This document shows positions 1 to 11,742 of a stretch of 64,000 nucleotides of DNA, piece after piece. Position 1 is the stretch's first letter; the number at the start of each line of letters is the position of its first letter. The notes beneath the pieces were generated by a model that was not told where the DNA came from, did no database searches, and saw only the letters and a program-made list of their open reading frames with translations. The position numbers and the translations under genes are program-made. The DNA is from Ixodes scapularis. Its lineage: Eukaryota > Arthropoda > Arachnida > Ixodida > Ixodidae. The stretch covers positions 59,409,292 to 59,473,291 of the forward strand of contig NW_024609880.1 of NCBI RefSeq assembly GCF_016920785.2. Reading direction: 5' to 3'.

Positions 1-692
1 TGAATAGAATAATTTTATTCCTAGGATATGCAAACCTTGTTGTAAACCGAGGGGTAGGGTTTGGTGTATTTTCTTATTTGTCTTACATGTTATGTCATGA
101 ATGTGAGGAATACTTTGAATGTCGAGAAAATGTGTTGGGATGCTTTGAATAGGCCCGTTTATTCCGTGCTCCGGAGCGCTCAAGTTTGGTGCTCCGTTCC
201 GTAAACGGACAGGAGCACCTCCGTGACTCCCGCAGCGCGAGTGACTTTTTCGCGCTCCTTGACGTCGTGTCCTCAAACAAGATGTCTGCGCTGACAGAAT
301 CGTTTTCGAAACAAAAGGCACAGCAGGATCGCTGCCCGTTTTCAGTTGAACAGTGCTTAATTCAGCAAGTAAAAGCGGTTGGATTTCAAAGCCAAATCAG
401 AAATTAGCGTTTCGGATAAAGTATATTCGTATATCTCGACTGAAAACTCATTTATCATTCGATTGGTAGCGTATTGATAGCGCAGCGACACACAAGTTGT
501 CGAGATGAGGAGACAGTCGAACGGAAGCCATTTTTAGAATGCTTGGCACAGCAAATAAAGATACTTTGATTGGAAAGCTGGAAAATCGGGTAGCGTTGCG
601 GAAAGGGCTTTTCCATGTATCGCGCCTGAAAAAGAATTGACTTACCGTCTATTGAACGGTGGTGTGCCGGTATATGCATTAACTGACGTTAG
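1..692. other. No gene seen; small hairpin
   Basis: No coding region is recognisable on either strand; the open frames are short and resemble no family I know. The one structure I note is a hairpin at 189-218, with a 7-bp outer stem (GTGCTCC / GGAGCAC) and a 4-bp inner stem. The next feature, a LINE on the - strand, ends at about 693 with an ATC-type tail. Confidence 0.5.
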
Positions 693-1900
693 GTGATGAT
701 GATAATCATTGTCTGCAGCTTTTGAATCGGGCGGTCCCGTAGAGTTTGGGAGCTAGCCAGTGGGGGTTCGGTTATCCCCGTAGGTGAACTAGCATCCACC
801 AGTTTTCCAGTCTTCGCTTTGTGGTTTCCAACAGCTCACGGACCCCTTGGTTGGTTATAGGTGAAGCGTAGTCTGCCACTGAGCTAGAAGCAGACCAAAA
901 GCCGAGTGCCCCTACCAGTGCGAGCTTTCGGGTTACCTGTACACACTCCGCTGGTTCAACTGGTTGCAGACCGGTGCAAAACAATACAAGGTGTTCAATT
1001 GTATCATCCGCGAGACCACACACACGGCAGGCTGGAGATTCCACCGTCTGCTCGAAGCAACGGCGATACACCTGCGTTCGCAGCCCTCCTGCGCGCGACT
1101 CAAAGAGGAGCCGGCTGCCAAGGCTGTGGTCGTATAGTCTAGTCTCTGCCGAAATTTCGTTCATATATCGATGGAACAAGTATGGACTTGGACTTTGCCG
1201 TTTCTGCCCACCGAGCTGCCTCCTCCCCTCTTATCCTGTTTCGTACCTCGAGTTTACGCTTCCTACCTGATGTAATAGTTACAGGGGTCGAAAACAAGCC
1301 GTATCTCTTCTCTAGCTGATACAGCCGCTTCCTCCAGCCAGGCTGCAGTCCCGTGAGATACCTGTAGACGAAGAGTCTCTTGGCCCACCGGCCGCGGTCC
1401 GTGAGACGGAGACGGCCGTCGTAAGCTATCTTACTGGTCGCCTCCCTGGCCTCAAACGACGACCACCCATGATCTCCCTGGACTGCTTCGGTGGCCACTA
1501 TTCCGTGACAGGCCAGAGCCTGCCTCCCGACCTCTCGTTGACGACGTTCCATGACTTCCCGCGCTGTGCCAGGGACGCAAAGAACCGCCTTGGCGAAAGT
1601 TAACCCTCGCACCACAACCGCGTTCGAGTGTTCGCGAGTCACCAGACAACGATTGCAACTCTAAAGATTACGTTTTCGGAGTACATTCGTACCTCGAACG
1701 GCTGCCTATCAGAGGTGAGCATAACGCTCGGAAAAGTACTCCAGCTTGTTGCTCAGTACAACTCCCAGGTATTTGCAGGACTCCTGTACTTGTGCTTGCT
1801 CGCGGTTCAGCACCAGACTGTTTAATTTAGCCTCTTTGGACCCGGCTAATTGAATGACTGCCGATTTTTGTTGTTGAACAAAAGGCCCAATGTAGCCGCC
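693..1900 (-). mobile_element. 5'-truncated non-LTR retrotransposon (LINE), 3' part
   Basis: Read on the - strand this is the 3' part of a LINE. From about 1880 to 1640 the translation resembles the end of a reverse transcriptase, with a KYLGVVLSN stretch. From 1642 to 772 two frames give the C-terminal region, including a zinc-knuckle-like CRVCG...EHLVLFC segment of the kind found after the RT domain in arthropod LINEs. At least one frameshift separates the frames near 1140-1180. A short untranslated region ends at about 693-706 in a TCATCATC-type tail, typical of a LINE 3' end. The palm and endonuclease are absent, so this is a dead 5'-truncated copy. The clade is uncertain; I and R1-like groups are possible. 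Confidence 0.7.
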
Positions 1901-4211
1901 TCCGTCTCACATATGCATATACAATCAAACAGGAGCGCCCCTAGCGGACGCCACCAACGCCGCGCGTGCGCGATGGGGGTGTGGGCAAGAAGCTCGCCGT
2001 CGTCCAAAAACAATCAGAATGGGATGGTGGCGTTCGTGCGAGTCCCCGTGCTCTTTTTAGCGTTGCAATTGTTGATTCTACGTCTTCCTGGCAATATCTG
2101 ACTATTTGAGCGGACTCAGCGAAACTAACGAGGCTCGGTACTCCACAAAACTTGGCGTGAATAATGTAATATGCGGCGATTCATTTCCCATGGACGCCGC
2201 ATAATGGACGCTAAAGCCTGATTCGCATCATGAGCTTCTGCTCGGTATTTTCAGTCATGACGTCGCTCGGGCTCGAAATGCCTAAACCGTAGCTTAGATT
2301 TCGACGATGATACTCAGAATCGCAACCACAATCGGACCAAGTGAATCAGGCATAACAAGTCGGCGATGGACACTCGTAACAATTATTAACATGTCCTTAT
2401 ATCTACTGTTAACATCGAGCCTACTTACCCGAAGCAACCTTCAAACTTAAACGTCTTTCGAGGTCTACACTTCTTACCGCAATTACCGGGTCAAAGTTTG
2501 GTCTAAGGGACGCTGTCGTTTGAACGAGCAGACGACAGATCGAACGATGAGGCGGCCTTTTCAACTTGATCAGGCACTGAACGTAGTCTGCAGGTGGTCC
2601 GTGTAACTTAACGGTTTTCCCGCGTTCATGTTGATACAAAGAAAATAAATCTGACGACCACAAATGTCCGTGAATTCAATCCAAAGTGGTTCTCGCCCAA
2701 GCAATCGTGGTCCGACGCCGTCTGTTTTTCCTTTTTCACGACCCCTGTTCACGTTTTCTGACGAACCGAGCAGGCAGAAAACACTTGAAAACTGACCTTT
2801 AAACCTTTCCCGACTCATTTGATGCAGCCGCACTCGCGGTGTTTTGACGAGGAGGCAGGTTTTTTTCCGGTTTCTTCCAAAGTAACACAGGAGCGCACGT
2901 CCCCCATGGCGACTTCTGCCCACGGCCGCAGACCGGAAGTGCTCCCGACGCGCCACCAAAACGCCGTGACGTAACAGAGATGAGTTCGTGTATAGCGCAT
3001 CAACGGGTTCCGTCTCGTGCGGCATCTGACAAGTTCGACAGTTTTCTGCGACGCCAAACGAACTAAAAAAAACGTTGTATGTCATTTGCATGCACGCATG
3101 GATGCATGGTCAATAACAATATCATTCAAGGTAACCTTCAGCATATCTGCTCGAAGCAAGTCTTCAAACGTTTAGGAAATAATAACACATTCGTAAAACT
3201 TCATAATATCACCGTCTTTATTACTTTCCACTCTGCCGCTCCACACAAGCTTTAATTAATTTAGCTTAGAAGTAGTTTCCTCTTCTGCCGCCCGTATCTA
3301 AGATATGACGGGTTCGTCGAAGCCGTGCGGTTAGAAGAGGCTCATGCGGCCCGTCGATAGTTTTGGTGTGTCGTGTTCTCCCTTAGCGAAAACTAATACG
3401 TTTGAAATATACCACATTCTAATTTGAGTGTATTTGAAATACAATTCATAGTTGTAAGTACACGAAAAATATACCGAAAATATAAACTTCTTTTTTTGTT
3501 ACTTAGTACTAAAATATACTTCTAAAAATCATTTTAAAATACCTTTACTTAAACTACATTTGAAGTTCCCTTCATGCGTTTTGAAATATGTAAATACTAA
3601 ATTAATAGGCACAAAGCACCTTTTACATATATTTCTTGAAATATTTATTTAATTCATGCAAAATATACTCAAACCCTAAAAAAATGGAGCAATCAAGAAT
3701 ACGTGCAAAATACTCTTAAAATACCTGAAAATCATAAATACTGTTGTGTTATACTCTAAGTACCTTTTGACTGCAATACTTTGGTAGTTTGACTTAAACT
3801 ACCGAAATATTTAAAAGCTCCCCTTCTGAAGTTCACTTCAAGCAGATATGGAGTACACTGAAGCGCCTAAATACATTTGCTTAGTTTGGCAATTGAATTG
3901 CGCAGCATCGCACTGATAAATCAGCCCAGTTTATGTTATTGTTTCATTTTTTCTATCAAGAACACACCTGATCAGTTCCTTGCACACCAATCACAAACGG
4001 GGTTCGGGAACTACAACCACAGCATTTGCTGATGCTGGAAAGCTTCAGCAGGTGCTGTGAACAGATGCGTTTGGCGTGGTTTTGTTAGCACAATGTTAGT
4101 TCACTGAACGTGTATACTCACCATTGTACGTGATGTGAATAGTGACTTTAATACAGTGACATTAACTACCATATTAAATAGTCAACTACTAAAAAGGAAA
4201 GGCAAAAAAAC
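1901..4211. other. AT-rich intergenic DNA, no gene recognised
   Basis: Open frames up to 173 codons (for example - strand 2570-3091) show no domain, signal peptide or splice pattern I can support. The part from 3170 to 4210 is strongly AT-rich with many variants of TTTGAAATA and AAATATAC, consistent with decayed simple sequence or old repeats. Confidence 0.5.
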
Positions 4212-4443
4212 TACTGTAAAATATTTATTTTTCGCGGGCTCAATATTTCGCGATTTAGGTCAAAGTTGGAGTTTTGGAATAATTCGCAAATTCTAATTTT
4301 CGCGACGCGCTGGGATCGCAATATAGATCTTAATGTTTTTACATTTTGCCGGAATTGTTCACGGGACCTATTTTTCGGAATTGTAGGCGATTCGCCAACT
4401 TTGCGAGAATTAGGTCCTCACGAAAATAAAGTCGTTTACAGTA
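4212..4443. mobile_element. MITE with TA target-site duplication
   Basis: A 228-bp element (4214-4441) lies between TA dinucleotides. Its left end CTGTAAAATATTTATTTTTC and its right end, reversed (CTGTAAACGACTTTATTTTC), form imperfect terminal inverted repeats. The interior contains repeated TTCGCG/CGCGAA motifs and no coding capacity. TA duplication and size fit a non-autonomous Tc1/mariner-type MITE; assignment to a superfamily is inference. Confidence 0.65.
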
Positions 4444-6010
4444 TTTTAAAGTGAAGAAACTGCCTTGATTCGCTTCGACCGGAGTGGTGCTACGCAGAGA
4501 AGCAATAACATGTATTTTATGAGCCGTTTGTGTGGATATTGTTTTAGGGACTGTGCCGAATTGTTATTAGTTGTACCAATGCCTTTTAGTAAGAGATATC
4601 GTCCACGAACTTCAAGACACTGTTTCCCCCTTGACAGACTCCCGAGGAGAAGATCGAATACTTGTAACCTTAATAAGCGCAGAGGTGGTCACCGAAAAAA
4701 TTATTACCTTCAATATGTAGGCTATATAAGGCTCTAGAGCAGTCAACGGGACTGTGAATGAGCTCTTCAGTGCGTCATGGTGTTTGCGTTTGTGTTCGTT
4801 TCTAATGTGGCTTTGTGAGATGTATTCAGTAGTGCCTTCAAATACCACAGGGACACCATTTGCTGACAAAATCGAAAATAAAAAGAAAATTGTGTAACCG
4901 GTTTTTAATCCACAAATGGCATCTTGAGTGTGAAGGAATAATATTTTTGGTATATCTAAAATATTTTTTGATTCATATTTATAATGTATTTTGAATACAT
5001 TACGCGCGTATTTCGAATGCGGCCAAAATAATACAGAATAAATACAAAATGAATATTCGTACTAAATATATTTCAACTTCGTTTGAAGTACGGCCTCTTT
5101 TTGCTAAGGGCTCGTACACTACGATCCGTTTAGTTGCTTTCGCTGATCTCTATTGTAGTAGGCTGGATCGCAGATTGGGAGCCCATCGGTGTAGCCACCG
5201 GCGGCCATTGCTTGACAGAACACACGCGTCTATGGGAGAAACGCACAAAAGTAAGAATATTGAAGCATGTTCGCTGTGCTCGGAACGATTATTTTATGGT
5301 GTGCTGCGATCTTTATGTCGGGTGTTTGGAGATCGAATCGCCATTTGTTAAACATTCGGACGCCGATTAAAAAAATCGAATGTACCGGAGCACTTACGGC
5401 TGAGCTGGCAAGCTTGCTTTGGTAGTGGAGTAAACAAAAAAACGTGGCAATCCTTCGAGCTCGTCGTCTGCTAAACCCAATTCAACGAAATCGTCAACGA
5501 CTCTGCGGTAACTTGAGGTAACTCTCGCCTCCTTGAGTGACACTACATTTTTCGACAGCGGAGTCACTCTCGACCACAAAAAATGTATTTATAAGAACCA
5601 CGAGAGATGTGAGTTGTAATGTTTGTACGCAAGCTATATAACGGGCTTCCCGAAAAGTAGCCAAAAGTTGCAGTACCGACAACAGCTTAGAAACGGGGGA
5701 AACGGAACTTTTTCTCGGTTTTTTTTTTCCATTGAGTCCCGTGCATTCGGTGGTGTCAATCAATGGCCGCCGGTGGCGACACTCGGCCCAAGCTGCCGGG
5801 GCCGCGGTCCACGATTCATCTTACTACAACAGCTGCACTATAGGAATCAGCGGTTGCTGTGCACGGAGTATGAAACTCGGAGCTTTGGAGTAGAGTAAAG
5901 GAGTGCCGACTTAGCACGGCCAATGTCGCCAAATATTAAAATATATTTTAAAATTCGGGACATATAAAGATAATGGCCTTAATTGCCTCGAAATGTCATG
6001 TATATTATTA
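4444..6010. other. Intergenic DNA, no gene recognised
   Basis: Several open frames of 60-100 codons occur on both strands, none with recognisable domains or shared exon architecture. I see no clear repeat boundaries. Confidence 0.45.
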
Positions 6011-6582
6011 CAGCGAAGCTGTTTATGGCTAGGGTTCCGTGCAATTTTAGTGTGCCGTGACTAAAAATTATACGCTCGCACCGCCGAACCGCTTCACGCG
6101 CCGCACGTGCATACCTTCCCCGTGTATATCATTCCAAGTAAATAACCAAAACAAAGCATTCACAAACGTGCGTGCAAGATGCCATTTGTTTTAGGCCTTT
6201 GCTTTAGAATAGTTACTGCTCCAGACGCCTGCACGTGCGGCGCGTAGAAAACAATTCTCTGCATTCTTCTGGATGCGTGGGTAATTTCGCAGTAGGTCTG
6301 TTCACTAGATTAGTTAAAAATAGGCACCATTTTCAAGATCAGTAAAATCTCAGGTAGAGAATAAAGATTTCCCAAACGATTTGCCGCTCAGCGTGCCGCT
6401 TCGGCCATGCCTACACTTGCACCGCCCTCTCTTTGTCATCGTTTCAAACGCTTGCGTGCCTAGTTTCCTTTCCTTCCGCTTTCCCCAGGAAGGGGGGGGG
6501 GGGGGGGGGGCCCCGTCGCGCGTGTCCAGTTTCCTCCGGCTTTTCGACACAGGTCTGTGTCGCGTGGTAAACAGCTTCGCTG
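6011..6582. mobile_element. Non-autonomous element with perfect 15-bp TIRs
   Basis: CAGCGAAGCTGTTTA at 6011-6025 is repeated in perfect inverted form at 6568-6582, bounding 572 bp. Inside lies a second perfect 15-bp inverted pair (6097-6111 and 6230-6244) centred on CACGTG, and a run of 19 G (6492-6510). There is no transposase. No target-site duplication is visible at the outer ends, so the boundaries are likely but not proven. Confidence 0.6.
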
Positions 6583-7430
6583 GTCATCGACCTTTACAGA
6601 TTGACATGGCTCAGGATTTTGTAGGTATTTGTTGCGTCGTTGATAGCCTGTTGGGTATTATTAGCTTTTCGTTTCTCTCTCGTTTTGCGTATGTGTATAC
6701 CACCCTGTATTAAAAATGCTGAATAAATATATAAATAAAAAATAAAATTAATAAATTATACATGCTGGTAGAAGTTCGCGAGTGCCATTGACTTTACATC
6801 TTCCAATTATTGTCGTGCCATAAAAAGATGCTGAACACAAACAAAATATAAAGACGAAAGGAAGGTGTTCCTCCACTGTTGATTTTAGTTATGGTTCACG
6901 TCAATTATTGGAGGATATGAAGACAAACACTCCCTCTATATATTTTTCAGAAGATGAGATATATGGCCAGTGCATATCGTGTTACATATCTTATGAACAA
7001 CCACAGTAGACCCATTAACGTATGTGCTTTTTTCTGTAGGTTTTCTGGCCAACTTTCTGACCTTCTCGACACAAAAAATATCTCCACACACATCTTTTTT
7101 TTTCTTGCTTTTCAAAGACGCGCTATTGATCAATCATTGCAACTTCCGTCATCTGTAGTGCTTCCAATTATTGAAAATGATAGAACAATTGTTTATCATA
7201 ATTTCAATAATTTCTATGAATTCCAATAATGCACTACGCATAAAGTAAATGGAAATTCTTCAAACAGAAAACCGTAAAAAGAAGTAACGTAACGTTGCTT
7301 CTTCAGGGGTGTCTATTGGTCGTATGGGTAGAGTGTACTAGAAGGTACGAGTGGGACGAGCCATATATAGGCTCCGCTCAAGCTTCCAGTTGCACCTTAA
7401 AAAGGGGAAAGCGATCAGGTGGAGCCAAGC
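6583..7430. other. Intergenic DNA, no gene recognised
   Basis: AT-rich sequence with short open frames only. No domain, tail or inverted repeat that I can support. Confidence 0.45.
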
Positions 7431-8525
7431 CATTTTGATAGGGTGACCATATTCCTCAACGCAGAAAACGGGACATCTCAGCCGTGGCAGCGGGAAAGGG
7501 GGGTGGGGGGGGGGGGGGAGATGGGGAGGGGAGGAGGAGGGGCGTACTAAAGCTTGAGTTAGGAAGAAAAGTTTAATGAAAGAACTTGTCTTATTTCATT
7601 ACGCTCGCATTGCACTAAGCTCTAGGAAACTGCCACACTCACACTTCAGTTGCATGCACCTATTTGAAAGGTCCTGCTTCGGGTCCTTCGTAGGTGTGGG
7701 CGTAAATTGCCAGCGACGGAAGTTTTCTAAGCAGGACTTTATCCTGCAAAACTCGGTTGTAAAAGTGCGCACTTTTGTGGGAAGTTCAACCGCACAAGTA
7801 GCATTGCTCGAAATGGTGAGACAAGAAGGCAAAACGTCTGGCATGTTCACATGGAGTTCATAATTGAAAAGGAGACGTGACTCTGGAAGCACTGGAGACG
7901 TGCTTCCAGAGTATCACAGAGCCATTTCCACGACCCGTGAAATCTCGGCGCCAGCATGCATTCTGTTTTCATCTCTTTAAAGACTTGCACCCATCTCTGA
8001 GAGACGTGAAGAGTTCCTCTTCTAGTTTCTTTTCAATGCTTTTCTTGACAAGGGTCCATTGGTGAACACACACGTACGTTTCGTCGGCATTTTCGAAAGA
8101 GTGAAGTGTAGCCGGACGAGATTCTACATCCGGTACCTAATATAAATACTTACGCAGAGAGAAAAATTTAGAACTGTTCTTGCCCACAAACATTTTTTTT
8201 CTCGCGCAGATCCGTGTTTAGAAATAAATATATATACACGCGTCTTCGCGAGAGAAAACGTGTTTGTGGGAAAGAACAGTTCTAAAATTTTCTCTCTGGG
8301 TAAATATTTTAAAGTACCTACGGTTATTTTTGTAGAATATACTTGTAACGAGTCGGCATATTTTCGATTTGCTTCAACTCGCTTAGTGCCATTTTCGAAA
8401 CTATGCAGTTCTACGAAAACGGGACATGATTCATTATTGGGACAAAAGGACGGGACGGCAAAAGCGGGCCTCAAAAACGGGACTGTCCCGGTCAAAACGG
8501 GACGTCTGGTCACCTTACATTTTGA
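7431..8525. mobile_element. hAT-like DNA transposon, non-autonomous
   Basis: The element spans 7439-8517 (1079 bp). Its ends are TAGGGTGACCA on the left and TGGTCACCTTA on the right, which match at 10 of 11 positions when one is reversed. It is flanked by a perfect 8-bp direct repeat, CATTTTGA (7431-7438 and 8518-8525). An 8-bp TSD with a TA(G/A)GG-type end is characteristic of hAT elements. The open frames inside do not resemble a hAT transposase, so this is probably a deletion derivative. Sub-terminal GGGAC/GTCCC motifs are abundant at both ends. A run of 14 G lies at 7505-7518. Confidence 0.8.
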
Positions 8526-8629
8526 TCGCAGCGCAACCTTCGCTCCGATCAAGCAACGACACAGGTCAAGTTCAGATGGGCAATATAGCCCCTTAGGGGC
8601 TATATATTTTTTTTTTTTCATGATTTTAA

Positions 8630-9468
8630 ATTCAGAAGTAACGTCAAAGCACCACGACACGACGACGACATGACGACGCCACGACGTCATCGTCGACGAC
8701 GTTATGCGCCGCCAAGATGCTGTGGTAAGGCCGTCGTAACATCGCGTCGCGTCGAGGACGGCGCCGTTTGGCGACATCAAGTCGCCGTTATAACGCGGTC
8801 GTGACGTCACGTTCAGGACGACGCCGTTACGCGACATCAAGTCGCCATTGTTACGCGGTCGTGACATCGCGTCGCGTTGAGGACGACGCCGTTACGTGAC
8901 ATCAAGTCGCCCTTGTAATGCGGTCATGACGTCGCGCGCAACATTGAGGACGACGTGGACATGGTTGTCGATGCCGACGTTGACGTCGACGCCCTCCGCA
9001 ACGTCAAACATTGCTGTGACGTCATGTTAACGTCGTCGTGACTTCATCGTGAACGTCAACATCACGACGAAGACTTGACGGCGTGTAACGTCGCCTTCGC
9101 CAGCATCAATGTGGAGGCGCAGTCACGGCGAAGTCTCGACATCGTGTAAAGTCGCCGAGGATGATGTTAACGTCGTGAAGCTGTCGTGACGTCTTCGTGA
9201 CGTCGAGTTGCGTCATGGTGGAAATGACGTCCACGAAGTGACACCGAGCGTCCTTATGCCATTGCATTGACAAGGGCACCGTTATCTTGACGCCCCGTGA
9301 CATTGTCGTCATCGTCATCAACGTCAACGTTGACATCGTCGTCGTTGTCAACGCAATATGACGTCAGAATGCAGTCTTGGTGTCGTGTGACGCACCTTGT
9401 CAACGTCGATGACGACGTTGACGTCTAGGCGTCGTCCTGGTATCGCATGGCGTTGTGACGCTACGTTA
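8630..9468. repeat. ACGTC-rich degenerate tandem array
   Basis: About 840 bp consists almost entirely of variants of CGTCGTGACGTC and GACGACG. Three clearer units begin at GACATCAAGTCGCC between about 8770 and 8960, with a period near 60-65 bp; the rest is more degenerate. The palindrome TGACGTCA (a CREB/ATF-type site) and near matches recur many times. The same motif reappears at about 9645-9710 after an inserted LINE tail, so the array was originally longer. The open frames across it reflect the repeat and not a gene. Confidence 0.75.
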
Positions 9469-9645
9469 CATGAGTGTGCGTTGTTATGTATTTTTAGCTA
9501 GGTTGCATGAGTGTGCGTTGTTATGTATTTTTATGTTTTTTTTTTTTTTTTCATTTCTTGTATAATTTCTTGTGTTGCCCCCTCCTTATGTAATGTCCTC
9601 GACAGACGACCCTTAAGGATTAATAAATGAAATGAAATGAAATGA
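9469..9645 (+). mobile_element. 3' end of a 5'-truncated LINE
   Basis: A T-rich tract is followed by TAATAAATGAAATGAAATGA, a short-unit tail typical of arthropod LINE 3' ends. The segment begins with a 27-bp stretch present twice (9469-9495 and 9506-9532). ACGTC-type sequence lies on both sides, so the tail seems to have landed in the array. Only untranslated sequence is present. Confidence 0.55.
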
Positions 9646-9944
9646 CGACCAGTCAGGTCGCGGTGACTTTATGAACGTGACGCCTGACGTCTAGGTTGTA
9701 TAAAAAATATAGTCTGGCGTTCTATCGCTTCTATGATCTTGACCAATGTGCCGGTCAAGTTTGGCGTTGCAACGAAACGCGTTTTTCATCAAAAGCGGCT
9801 ACTCCAAACCACTTTGATCGTAGCGCCCCAGAGGGCGCTACGAACGAAGTGGCTTGAATTAGCTGTTTTTTTTTTTCACATGCGGAGGTACCAAAATAGC
9901 ATTCCGGTGGCCCCACCCGTCCTTTCTAATACACTCTAGTATGG

Positions 9945-10250
9945 GGCAATCACAGCTTCAACCTTTTCGTCTTTGTGAATTAGAAAACATAATGTCCTCT
10001 TTATAAGTAGGCGGTGGTTTGGTCACTGTTCTTGTAACGTGACGTAGACCTTTGGCGTACACAGATGGTAATGCACCTAGGAATTTGATAATGTTTCCCA
10101 GCGTCTGTCGGATGTTCCAACATTCCAAACGAATCGTTCTTCTAAAATTTGGCACGGTGTCAATCACGTGCGCATGTGCGAAGTCAATCGGATGGCCACG
10201 CGCTTCGTACGGTTCCGCAACTGCGCTGCGTTCTGAACACTGTAAAGTCT
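9945..10250 (-). repeat. Inverted copy of the Penelope 3' end
   Basis: On the - strand this 306-bp segment aligns with 11395-11690 over nearly its whole length, including coding for GALPSVYAKGLRHVTRTVTK against GPLPSVHAQGLRCVTKTVTK in the other copy. It ends at both sides near the same point (AAGACGAA(A/G)AGGTTGAAGCTG). This is the inverted pLTR-like arrangement described for Penelope-like elements. Confidence 0.8.
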
Positions 10251-10254
10251 AAGA

Positions 10255-10809
10255 TTGGCCGCTACGGTCTATCCTAAACTTTATGACCTCTCCACTCAGG
10301 CGCTATCGAATTCCCTCCATCGGACTCTATCTCCCCTTTCTGGAGACACGTCGACGCATATACTGTACACCAGCCAGTTCGTGGAGCGTGCCTGGCCAGT
10401 AAAACTTGGCAGAGATGACACTATGGTGTCATTCGACGTTGTGTCACTTTTCACCAGCGTCCCAGTTCCCTTGGGAGTTGCCGCAGCCAGAGAGACTCTC
10501 CAGAAAGACAGCACCTTGGCCTCAAGGACCTGTCTTACTATAAATGAACTGTGCCGCGTGCTAGAGATCTGCCTCGGCAGTGCGTACTCTAGTTTCAAGG
10601 GTGATCTTTTTAAGCAACTTAGTGGCACTGCAATGTGGGCTTCCATCTCTGTTACAAGAGCAAACCTCACCATGGAAGCAATCGAACAGAAGACGCTGCG
10701 GTCGTTCTCCAACAGGCCCAAGGAGTTTATACGACATGTGAACGACTCTTTCTTTATCCTCAAAAAGGCGGATGTTCATAACTTCTTAGCGCATCTCAGC
10801 TCAAAATGA
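10255..10809 (+). pseudogene. Penelope-like reverse transcriptase fragment
   Basis: An open frame of 184 residues matches part of a Penelope-like RT. The motif FDVVSLFTSVPV (about residues 60-71) corresponds to RT motif A, with its catalytic Asp kept. The segment GTAMWASISVTRANLTME corresponds to the fingers/palm motif usually read GxxMGSPISPxLANxxME and is degraded. The catalytic YVDD box is replaced by HVND (10735-10746), so polymerase activity is not expected. The frame stops at 10809, while related sequence continues toward the endonuclease with breaks. Confidence 0.75.
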
Positions 10810-11225
10810 GCCGGCCACCGTAGAGGGCGCTGGTGAAACGGGAAGGAGACGTATTGAGGTTCAGTGTATACAGAAAACCAACCCACACAGAGCTCTACTT
10901 TTATTTTGAAGCAAACCACCCGGTGAGCTACAAGGCGTCAGTAGTGTCGACACTGTTCTCCAGAGAAATAACAATCTGGTTATCTTAATCCGAAAGAAGA
11001 AAGGAGAAGCAGGTCATCATTGCTGATTTAAAAAAAATGACTTCACAAAAAGATTTTTTCAGCGTGTCGGACGTCGCCAAGTTCGCGCCCGCCAAGACCA
11101 GAGGCCATCACGAGCAATGTAGCCCCGTCCGAAAGCACGCATCAGTGTCCCTTACGTGAAAGCAACCAGTGAAGCACTGGCACGCGTGTTGCGAAAAGAA
11201 GGCATTCAAGCGGCCAAGAAGCTAG

Positions 11226-11634
11226 TGTCCACACCGGGGCGGTTAATGCCAAGACCCAAAGACCGACTCCCAAGAGAAAGAGCTCAGAGCGTGGTATAAA
11301 AGATCCAATGGATAGAGTGCGCAGCCACCTGCATCGGCGAGACAATAAACTTTCACGAACGAATGTGCAAGCACAACAACGACGCCTGTGACTTCGACAG
11401 TGAACAAAGCGCAGTTGCTGAACACTGCGAAACGCGTGACCATCCGATTGACTTCGCTCATGCGCACGTGATTGTCACCAAGCCAAATTTTATAAATTCA
11501 ATTTTCTTGGAATCTTGGCTCATCCAACAGACGCCGGGAAAGGTCAACAGCATCCTAGGTCCCTTACCGTCTGTGCACGCGCAAGGTCTACGTTGCGTTA
11601 CAAAGACAGTGACCAAAACACCGCCTCCTTAAGA
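11226..11634 (+). pseudogene. GIY-YIG endonuclease remnant of the Penelope element
   Basis: Reading from about 11226, the sequence resembles the C-terminal GIY-YIG nuclease that distinguishes Penelope-like elements. Both signature tyrosines are lost: the first, in VVYKI, is a TAA stop at 11297-11299, and the second, in YIGET, is Cys (CIGET, TGC at 11330-11332). The frame then runs from about 11300 to a stop near 11631, ending in TVTKTPPP. The last roughly 70 codons match the inverted copy upstream (- strand 10167-9958). Confidence 0.7.
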
Positions 11635-11699
11635 CGAGGGCATAATGTTTCCTAATTCAAAAAGACGAAGAGGTTGAAGCTGTGACTGCCACATTCGAC

Positions 11700-11742
11700 C
11701 CCTGAAGAAGGAGCCAAGTAGGCTTCGACACCTCGAAACTTC
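11700..11742 (+). ncRNA. Hammerhead-ribozyme-like motif, degenerate
   Basis: CTGAAGA (11702-11708) fits the CUGANGA core. It is followed by a possible stem II, GGAGCC/GGCTTC with an AAGTA loop, and by GAAAC at 11735-11739. Penelope-like elements are known to carry minimal hammerhead ribozymes at this place. Here about 8 extra bases lie between stem II and GAAA, so it may be a decayed or non-functional copy. Confidence 0.4.

Noticed and set aside
6381..6713. 110-codon open frame containing a Gly run
   Set aside because: It crosses the G19 homopolymer and the right end of an inverted-repeat element, so it is a chance frame.
8124..8867. 247-codon open frame on the - strand
   Set aside because: It runs across the right end of the hAT-like element into the ACGTC array and shows no domain; composition alone accounts for it.
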